From: DASWJQ01 sp964517315
GTDB lineage: Bacteria; Chloroflexota; Anaerolineae; Anaerolineales; E44-bin32
NCBI GenBank assembly: GCA_964517315.1
Contig: CAZFCJ010000003.1
Span: 1-64,000, forward strand
DNA: 64,000 bases
Direction: 5' to 3'
Of the stretch, positions 58,567 to 64,000 are shown in pieces. The position numbers and the translations under genes were made by a program. Below the pieces are notes generated by a model. It did no database searches and was not told where the DNA came from. It saw only the letters and a list, made by a program, of their open reading frames with translations. Position 1 is the first letter of the stretch, and each line of letters begins with the position of its first letter.

Positions 58567-58866
58567 TTAGTCGCCGTCGGTGACCCGAACGCCGTGCCAG
58601 AAGGCGATGTAGTCCTTGATCTTCTCTGCGGCGGGGGAAGGATCTGGATAGGTCCAGGCCGCGTTTGGGTTGCGATCGTCGTTGGCGACGACGTCATAAT
58701 AGCTCGCCCGGCCCTTCCAAGGACAAGTCGAGTGGTGATCGCTCTCCTGTAATGCCTCCCAATTGACCGCTCCGGGTGGGAAATAATGGTTGCCTTCAAC
58801 GACCATCGTATTGTCGCTGCGGGCCAGCACCTCGCCATTCCATCGGGCTGTGACCATAGCGTTCAT
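58567..58866 (-). CDS. DUF427 family protein
   Basis: A 99-residue protein of the DUF427 family. The motif CPWKGRASYYDVV and a NTMVVEGNHYFPP strand are the conserved core, and AWTYPDPSPAAEKIKDYIAFW is the end. The function is not known. AAAGG lies upstream of the ATG. Confidence 0.88.
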   Translation of the reverse strand: MNAMVTARWNGEVLARSDNTMVVEGNHYFPPGAVNWEALQESDHHSTCPWKGRASYYDVVANDDRNPNAAWTYPDPSPAAEKIKDYIAFWHGVRVTDGD

Positions 58867-59121
58867 CCTTTGGGCTGCTCATGACGATCCCTGTAGCTAG
58901 TGTAAGAGGTTAGCCTGTGCCGACTCTAGGGTATGTGGCGCGGCCTACAGGGGTCCACGGATGGAGTGTCTCCTCGATCCGACGGCACACCGCGCCCTGG
59001 CCCTGGGCTGACCCCCGTGGCCGGCGGCGCTACATACTAGCGATCGAGTAGGTCCCTCGTGGACGCGGTGATGTGAAGGCACTTACCCTTAAGGAACGCG
59101 ACACTGGTTAGAATAGGCTCA
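58867..59121. other. Divergent intergenic region
   Basis: 255 bp between DUF427 and the TlpA gene. On the plus strand a TAGAAT box abuts the TlpA start; no other feature was seen. Confidence 0.5.
59109..59114 (+). promoter_or_regulatory. -10 box adjacent to the TlpA start
   Basis: TAGAAT ends 7 nt before ATG 59122, predicting a leaderless transcript. Confidence 0.45.
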
Positions 59122-59691
59122 ATGATGAAAACGGTGAGGGATCGGACGCGCTGGTTCAGTCTCATGGCGGCGGTCGCGGTGCTCGGAGCGCTGTGGATTT
59201 GGATCAGCGCCGTGCCCGCTGCGGCCACGACGGGGGGACGGACGCCAGCTCCACGCCAGGGATTCGCCGCGCCAGCATTGCGCGCCGAAACCTTGGCCGG
59301 CGAGGCGGTTGAGCTTTCACAGTTGAGAGGTCAGGTCGTGGTGATCAATTTTTGGGCCTCGTGGTGCCCGCCGTGCCGAGCCGAAATGCCCGCACTCGAG
59401 CGGACCTACCAGGCCGAAAAATCGCGCGGTCTGGAGATCCTCGCGGTCAACACCACGTACCAGGATCAGTTGGCCTCGGCGGAGGCGTTCGTCCGCGAGT
59501 ATGGGCTGAGCTTTCCCATTCTCCTGGATCGAACGGGTGAGGTCGCCAACCGCTACCAGATGCGGGCGCTGCCCACGACGTTCTTCGTGGACAAGGATGG
59601 CGTCATCCGGAAAGTGATTATCGGTGGCCCGATGAACGAGACCACACTGCGCTCCACGGTTGAGACTTTGCTGGCCGAGGGGTCCGGCTGA
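59122..59691 (+). CDS. TlpA-family thiol-disulfide oxidoreductase
   Basis: A 189-residue thioredoxin-fold protein with an N-terminal signal anchor (LMAAVAVLGALWIWISAVPAAA) and the active site WCPPC in FWASWCPPCRAEMP. The cis-proline loop is LPTTFFVD. It would work outside the membrane in cytochrome c maturation or reduction of protein disulfides. Two Met codons (59122 and 59125) begin it. The next gene overlaps its stop by 1 nt (TGATG). Confidence 0.92.
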   Translation: MMKTVRDRTRWFSLMAAVAVLGALWIWISAVPAAATTGGRTPAPRQGFAAPALRAETLAGEAVELSQLRGQVVVINFWASWCPPCRAEMPALERTYQAEKSRGLEILAVNTTYQDQLASAEAFVREYGLSFPILLDRTGEVANRYQMRALPTTFFVDKDGVIRKVIIGGPMNETTLRSTVETLLAEGSG

Positions 59692-60452
59692 TGCTGCCGG
59701 TGCTCCAGCTGGGCCCGCTGGCCATTCAGCTTCCGGGCCTGGTGCTCCTGGCCGGCGTGTGGATCGCCAGCACGGTGACTGAGCGCTGGGCGAGGCGCTT
59801 TCACGTATCGGCTACCGTGATGGCAAACATGATTTTCTACGGTCTCATCGCCGGTCTGATCGGCGCCCGCCTGGGTTACGTGCTGCGGTTCCTGTCCTTA
59901 TACCTCGAGAACCCTTTGGGCGTGCTTTCCCTCAATCCCAGCACGCTATCCCTGCCGGATGGGTTGCTGGTCGGAATCGTCGTGGCGTTCGTGTACGGTC
60001 AGCGAAGGGGGCTTCCGCTGTGGAGCACACTGGACGCGCTGGCGCCCGGTTTGGCGGTTTTCGCCATCTCGCTGGGGGTCGCACATCTAACCAGCGGGGA
60101 CGCGTTTGGGCGCCCCACCGATCTCCCGTGGGCGATCGACCTCTGGGGAGAGCCGCGGCATCCGACCCAGGTCTACGAGATCCTGCTGGCGGCGGGCATT
60201 CTCTACGCCGTATGGCGTCTCGGAGAGTCCAGACCGTTCCCGGGGGCCTTGTTTCTCACTTGGGCGGGCCTGCAGTCTGCGGCGAGGTTGGTGCTTGGAG
60301 GTTTGCGCGGCGACAGCGTGATCGTCTTCGGCGTGCTGCGCCAGGGACAGGTGGTGGCGATTATCGTGCTGCTGGTGACGATGCTGCTGCTGCATCTGCG
60401 GGCTCGAGGCTCACTGAACCTCGAGTCGGATGCGGCTCGTGAGCCCGGCTAA
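59691..60452 (+). CDS. Lgt-like membrane protein, divergent
   Basis: A 253-residue protein with about seven helices, resembling prolipoprotein diacylglyceryl transferase. IGARLGYVLRFL, LSLPDGLLVGIVVAF, ALAPGLAVFAIS and RHPTQVYEILLAAG match the Lgt motif order. The central signature is changed: where Lgt has GRxxNFxNxExxG this protein has LGVAHLTSGDAFGRP. It is paired with TlpA, an arrangement that suggests an envelope role. A canonical lgt must be sought elsewhere in the genome. Confidence 0.75.
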   Translation: MLPVLQLGPLAIQLPGLVLLAGVWIASTVTERWARRFHVSATVMANMIFYGLIAGLIGARLGYVLRFLSLYLENPLGVLSLNPSTLSLPDGLLVGIVVAFVYGQRRGLPLWSTLDALAPGLAVFAISLGVAHLTSGDAFGRPTDLPWAIDLWGEPRHPTQVYEILLAAGILYAVWRLGESRPFPGALFLTWAGLQSAARLVLGGLRGDSVIVFGVLRQGQVVAIIVLLVTMLLLHLRARGSLNLESDAAREPG

Positions 60453-61039
60453 GGAGCGTTCGGCTCGGGAGCCCTGAATCGATTGCGATCGACGAACTGG
60501 GCCGCGGAGGCGCGGTTGAATTCCTCCATCTCCAAGATGTGGCCCCAACTGGTCATAACAACCGGGACGTCGATGGACGATCTGGGGAAGCCGATCACTT
60601 TGAAGTTGTCGTAGTCGTTCATCACATCGCGGATCTGGTCGGTGAGCCGATCGCAATCCGAGACGCCTGGAGCCTCGCAGTTGTACCAGAAGATGACGTA
60701 ACCGTGTTCAAGGCTGTGAACGAGGAAGCCCTCAGGGTGCTCCCCGAGTTCCTGCTCGTCGGCCTCAGTGTAAAAGCCGGCCGGGAGATTGCGCGGGTAG
60801 TGCTGCCCGGACGTCGGAGGGTCGGTATTGTAAGGTCCCGGGTCTGTCCCTTCCGGCACGTGCACAGTCGAAGCCATGACCGGCACGGCTTCTCCCGATT
60901 GGGGCCGCACGTTGGCCCAGACGAAGTAACCGATGATGCCAACCACGACCACGGCGATGCCCCCCCATATCAGGTAGTTTCGTAACCGCTGCTTACGTTG
61001 CCGTTCGCGGATCCGTCTCCGTCGCGATTTACGGGCCAT
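60449..61039 (-). CDS. DUF3105 family membrane-anchored protein
   Basis: A 196-residue protein. A highly basic N-terminus (KSRRRRIRERQRKQRLR) precedes one transmembrane helix at about residues 23-43. The extracytoplasmic domain carries the DUF3105 pattern NTDPPTSGQHYP and LVHSLEHGYVIFWYN, with conserved His residues that might bind metal. Its 3' end overlaps the convergent Lgt-like gene by 4 nt. AGGAGG precedes the ATG. Confidence 0.9.
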   Translation of the reverse strand: MARKSRRRRIRERQRKQRLRNYLIWGGIAVVVVGIIGYFVWANVRPQSGEAVPVMASTVHVPEGTDPGPYNTDPPTSGQHYPRNLPAGFYTEADEQELGEHPEGFLVHSLEHGYVIFWYNCEAPGVSDCDRLTDQIRDVMNDYDNFKVIGFPRSSIDVPVVMTSWGHILEMEEFNRASAAQFVDRNRFRAPEPNAP

Positions 61040-61181
61040 GATACCTCCTGCTGGTCCACGTACTCGGACAATGATACTTGATCGATCCCTGGCTCCAAGG
61101 CGGCCGTCTTACGCGCTGGGGCTCGCAAGTCACTTCAGTCGCCGCCACTGTGGAGATGCCGGAGGCCGGATAGGTTGGGAG

Positions 61182-61724
61182 TCAGGGGGTGGTTTCCGCC
61201 CGCCGCGGCACGCGGAATCCCCAGCCCTGGAGCAGCAGGCCGGCGATGAGCGCGCTCAAGAACAGGACGATGTTCCATGGCGCGGCGAGCTCGAGCGCCT
61301 GCACGATCAGCGCGGAGCCGAAGATCGAGCTGAGAACGATCAGCGCCCAATCAAAAAGCAGTGAGAGCAGAAGCGCGCCGAGAAGCGCGGCCACGAGGTA
61401 AACCACCCAGCGCCAGGACAAAGATCCAAGGCCGGCAAACTCCAGAAACGCGTTCGCCAGGAACGCGCCGGCAATCGCTCCGGCCAGAATGATGCCGAAC
61501 CGTTGAACGAGCACCGCGAAGCCGGCCCCCAGCAATCCGGCGATCAGGGCCAACGCGATGTGCATCCAGTTCGGGGCTTGGTCGAGAAAGGTCTCGGCGC
61601 CTCGCAAGCCGATCAGAAAGCCGACCGCCGCAACGAACAGCCAGTACAGGCGCCTTCCCATGGCGATCAGCGCAGCTCCGACGGCCAGCCGCAGGGCCAG
61701 GGTCAGGGAAGCCATGATCCGCAT
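61182..61724 (-). CDS. Membrane protein, TMEM198/DUF4203-like
   Basis: A 180-residue protein with six or seven helices. The repeats AVGAALIAMGRRLYWLFVAAV and GFLIGLRGAETFL, and a Gly/Ala-rich helix series, resemble the TMEM198/DUF4203 group. Function is unknown. I chose ATG 61724 (61715 possible); the upstream ORF overlaps the thioesterase gene and is not supported. Confidence 0.72.
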   Translation of the reverse strand: MRIMASLTLALRLAVGAALIAMGRRLYWLFVAAVGFLIGLRGAETFLDQAPNWMHIALALIAGLLGAGFAVLVQRFGIILAGAIAGAFLANAFLEFAGLGSLSWRWVVYLVAALLGALLLSLLFDWALIVLSSIFGSALIVQALELAAPWNIVLFLSALIAGLLLQGWGFRVPRRAETTP

Positions 61725-61749
61725 CGAAATTCGGTGCGAGATCGCAGGA

Positions 61750-62223
61750 TCACGAGCCCTTAACCCTGGGGTTGGGCAGGAATGGAGATCTGACGTCCTG
61801 CGGAATGGACCGGACGGCAAGGGTCAAGCGAGACACGGCGATCAGCTGCTTGGCCTCGTCTCTAATTTGGATCTCCCAGACCTGAGTGGTACGGCCCAGA
61901 TGAAATGGGCGGGCGGTCCCGTACACCCAGCCCTCGTCCACCGGCCGCATATGATTGACGTTGATCTCCACGCCGACCACGAAACGGTGTTCCGCGTCGA
62001 TGGCGAAATTTCCGGCGACGCTTCCGAGGGTCTCGGCGAAGGCGGCGGAGGAGCCACCGTGGAGTTTGCCCCACGGCTGACAGGTTCGCTCGTCGACCGG
62101 CATGCGCCCGGTCATGTAATCGCTGCCGATCTCAATGAACTCAATACCCAGATGACCGGACAACGACCCCTGCGATGAACGGTTGAGCTGCTCCAGATCT
62201 GGCTGGGTCTGCCAAATTCCCAT
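61750..62223 (-). CDS. PaaI/YdiI-family hotdog thioesterase
   Basis: A 157-residue hotdog-fold thioesterase. The catalytic helix contains HGGSSAAFAETLGSVAGN, with the glutamate typical of the YdiI/EntH/MenI type, and NVNHMRPVDEGWVYG follows. It likely hydrolyses an aryl- or acyl-CoA. It is a paralogue of, but clearly distinct from, the thioesterase in the hpa cluster. Confidence 0.9.
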   Translation of the reverse strand: MGIWQTQPDLEQLNRSSQGSLSGHLGIEFIEIGSDYMTGRMPVDERTCQPWGKLHGGSSAAFAETLGSVAGNFAIDAEHRFVVGVEINVNHMRPVDEGWVYGTARPFHLGRTTQVWEIQIRDEAKQLIAVSRLTLAVRSIPQDVRSPFLPNPRVKGS

Positions 62224-62317
62224 CTTTGCCGCCTCTTCCCGTGCGTTGGGCCAAATTCAGCGAGTGCGCCGTGTGCGGTGGTGTGCGATTCTACCTCGCC
62301 CGTGGTCCGCTGCAGGA

Positions 62318-63262
62318 TCAGGATGATTGCCTCGGGGCCGGCCATGATCCGGGCGACTCGAGCGGCAGCGGCGGGCCCTCGTCGGTTCGCATTCCGCACT
62401 CTTCGCGCTCAAATTCGACTTCAAACGTAGTGTGCTCGAGGGACATGTCCCGGGTCAGATCGCGAATGTCGCACTTGATGTCTATCAATTCGTCGGCGCG
62501 CGTATCGTCGTCGACGACGATGTGCGCGGTCAGGACGTGGCGCCGCCCATCCAACGACCACACGTGGATGTGATGGATGGACAAAACCCTGGGGATCTTT
62601 CGTAAGGCGGCCTCAAACTCCTCCAGCTGGACCTCCTCGGGGACGGCCTGAAGGAACAGGGACACCGTGCGGCGTAAGTTCCGCACCACGTTGGCCAGAA
62701 CGTAAGCCGTGATCAGCACGGACAATATCGGATCCAGGATGTAGAAGGGTCGGAACAGGAGCACCAGACCAACGATCATCACCGCGATCCAGCCCAACAC
62801 GTCCTCGAGCAGGTGCCACGCGATCACCCTGGCGTTCAGTGTGCGCTCCCCGCGCAGTCGCAATATGGCCGCGCCGTTGGCCGCGATGCCCACCAGTGCG
62901 AAAAGGGCCATGCCGGCGGCGTGGGTCGGTTCGGGTTCGAGGAGACGGGGGATCGCCTCGGCGAGCACGAAGATGGACCCGACGATCAACACCACGGTCG
63001 AGAGCAGCGCGCCGAGGAGCGAAAAACGGCGGTATCCGTAGGAAAAACGTCGGTCCCCCGCGCGGCCCGCGTAGCGCTCCAGCATCCATGACAGCCCCAG
63101 CGACAGGCTGTCGCCGAGATCGTGCACCGCGTCCGACAGGATGGCCACGCTGTTGGTGAGCAATCCGACCGCGATCTCAAGAACCGTGAAGGCCAGGTTG
63201 AGACCGAACGCCGTGCTCAGCCCGCTGGTCGTTCCGTTCGAGGGTCTGTGACTATGCTTCAT
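62318..63262 (-). CDS. Cation diffusion facilitator family transporter
   Basis: A 314-residue CDF metal exporter. Six helices are visible: the metal-site HD motif AILSDAVHDLGDSLSL is in TM2 and AWHLLEDVLGWIAV (H-x3-D) in TM5. The cytoplasmic domain is VLSIHHIHVWSLDGRRHVL. It exports Zn(II) or related ions in exchange for protons. ATG 63262 sits just behind a strong promoter, so I prefer it to the long ORF. Confidence 0.93.
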   Translation of the reverse strand: MKHSHRPSNGTTSGLSTAFGLNLAFTVLEIAVGLLTNSVAILSDAVHDLGDSLSLGLSWMLERYAGRAGDRRFSYGYRRFSLLGALLSTVVLIVGSIFVLAEAIPRLLEPEPTHAAGMALFALVGIAANGAAILRLRGERTLNARVIAWHLLEDVLGWIAVMIVGLVLLFRPFYILDPILSVLITAYVLANVVRNLRRTVSLFLQAVPEEVQLEEFEAALRKIPRVLSIHHIHVWSLDGRRHVLTAHIVVDDDTRADELIDIKCDIRDLTRDMSLEHTTFEVEFEREECGMRTDEGPPLPLESPGSWPAPRQSS

Positions 63263-63268
63263 AATGTC

Positions 63269-63297
63269 ATTGTACTTAAGAGGACGCGACCCGTTAA
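63269..63297 (-). promoter_or_regulatory. Promoter of the CDF gene
   Basis: Minus strand: TTAACG (63297-63292), a 17-bp spacer and TACAAT (63274-63269), then 6 nt to the ATG. The predicted transcript is leaderless. Confidence 0.7.
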
Positions 63298-63376
63298 CAT
63301 GAGCTGGGTCCGGACGAGGACCACGTGCAAGGGCGGTTGAGACCCGCCCGAGCCTAGACAGAAAGGCGCTGCGTCT

Positions 63377-63634
63377 ATGACGGCCCTGTTGGGACTGGGA
63401 TTGGTCGGAGCGACGATCCTTGCCAGCGCGGTCTGTATGCTGTACGTCTTGTGGATGCTCGACCGCGAGAAGGGGCGGCTTCACGCTCTTTTGGGACTTT
63501 TCCTGCCGCCCTATGCGTATTTCTGGGCCATGTGGAACGCTCGCCGACTCGGTCTCGCGCCGATCGTGTCCCTGTGGACGCTCTTTGGGGCGACCTCTGT
63601 GGTCCTTGCTTTCCTGCTGGAGCTCAACCGCTAG
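63377..63634 (+). CDS. Small membrane protein
   Basis: An 85-residue protein with two or three hydrophobic segments (TALLGLGLVGATILASAVCM and ALLGLFLPPYAYFWAMW). A conserved family was not recognised. GAAAGGCG is 8-14 nt upstream of the ATG. It may be divergently regulated with the CDF gene. Confidence 0.6.
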   Translation: MTALLGLGLVGATILASAVCMLYVLWMLDREKGRLHALLGLFLPPYAYFWAMWNARRLGLAPIVSLWTLFGATSVVLAFLLELNR

Positions 63635-63937
63635 TCGACCTCGCGACCGCCCATTCAGCGGCCGGAGAAATGCGGACACAGGGCGAGCAATTCACTTCGT
63701 CGCGCGCCGGTTGGAACGTCCTCTTTGGCGCGGGTGCTCACCTGGCCGGTGGACCCCCATCACGGTTCCCGGCGAGTTCAATTGGGGCCGAACGGCGGCG
63801 GGGGCTTGGAGAATCTCTGACGACGGGCGCGACGTCCTGAGGATACCGATCTGTTTCTCGGCCGTCAGGAATGAACCAAAAGCCGGCCTCCGGGTGTTGT
63901 ATCGGAGGCCGGCTTTTGCACCGTCGAAGGGGGGTCG
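63635..63937. other. 303-bp gap ending in a strong terminator
   Basis: No gene supported. A perfect 15-bp stem lies near its right end. Confidence 0.5.
63878..63917. terminator. Strong bidirectional terminator
   Basis: AAAAGCCGGCCTCCG pairs with CGGAGGCCGGCTTTT over 15 bp with a 10-nt loop, giving a T-run on each strand. It would stop both the plus-strand small gene and the minus-strand gene to its right. Confidence 0.9.
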
Positions 63938-64000
63938 TCAGGCGCGCCGGCGCCTCCTGGTGTCCTGTAGGTTCATGTCCCCGGCACCGAAGATGTGGGG
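63938..64000 (-). CDS. C-terminal end of an unidentified protein
   Basis: The reading frame from the window edge encodes PHIFGAGDMNLQDTRRRRRA and then TGA at 63940-63938. The end lies 21 nt before the bidirectional terminator, which supports a real gene end. A basic RRRRRA tail closes it. The product is not recognised from 20 residues. Confidence 0.5.
   Translation of the reverse strand, partial: PHIFGAGDMNLQDTRRRRRA

Noticed and set aside
63263..63679. N-terminal extension of the CDF ORF
   Set aside because: The promoter and ATG at 63262, and the family length, argue that only the shorter protein is made.

Overview
The window is about 64 kb of high-GC, densely packed bacterial DNA with many 1-17 nt gene overlaps. 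The gene mix suggests a member of the Chloroflexota, possibly Anaerolineae-like and possibly from a metagenome. It includes DUF3105, LytR-CpsA-Psr, a RodZ-like HTH protein, divergent Lgt homologues, a separate NadE and nitrilase, and GTAGGGGC palindromes and ACCACGAAG-type repeats in gaps. No rRNA, tRNA, CRISPR array, transposase or integrase was found. The phylum call is inference from gene content only.

Layout. (1) 0-15.6 kb, all plus strand: a branched-chain amino acid type ABC transporter (partial livK, then livHMGF), a phenylacetate-CoA ligase, then a 4-hydroxyphenylacetate/homoprotocatechuate meta-cleavage cluster: DapA-family aldolase, alpha/beta hydrolase, HpaG-like, HpaE, HpaB, HpaC, HpaD, PaaI-like thioesterase and a second aldehyde dehydrogenase. 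(2) 15.6-20 kb, minus: TsaD, an M24 peptidase, SelA and a small membrane protein. (3) 20-23.5 kb, plus: an ABC-F ATPase and an LCP protein. (4) 23.8-29 kb, minus: PAP2, MobA-like nucleotidyltransferase, alkyltransferase-like protein, a conserved protein of unknown function, NadE, a nitrilase and an Lgt-like protein. (5) 29-39.8 kb, mostly plus: GNAT, L9, RodZ-like, MoaA, HAD hydrolase, a small SWIM protein, a flippase-like protein coupled to an FAD oxidoreductase, an HU-like protein, an M29 aminopeptidase and a CDP-alcohol phosphotransferase fusion.

(6) 39.8-46.3 kb, minus: the most unusual block. A chain of overlapping genes encodes GTP cyclohydrolase II, a stand-alone RibD-type reductase, an MDR dehydrogenase, a PTPS/QueD-fold protein with Glu where Cys is usual, a GT4 glycosyltransferase and a small membrane protein. 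A paralogue of that membrane protein and a SAM methyltransferase follow. I infer an undescribed pathway to a glycosylated, perhaps methylated, pteridine or pyrimidine compound. (7) 46.4-56.7 kb, plus: a ParB-like/universal-stress fusion, a DrrAB-type exporter, and a peptide transporter operon with a fused double ATPase, ending in DUF1684 and preceded by a CRP-like site. (8) 56.8-64 kb, mixed: a MerA/Lpd-type flavoprotein, DUF427, TlpA with an Lgt-like protein, DUF3105, a membrane protein, a hotdog thioesterase, a CDF metal transporter, a small membrane protein, a strong terminator and the tail of a minus-strand gene.

Several genes (CDF transporter, TlpA, ABC-F, two possible micro-ORFs) have a -10 box so close to the start codon that leaderless or nearly leaderless transcripts are likely.
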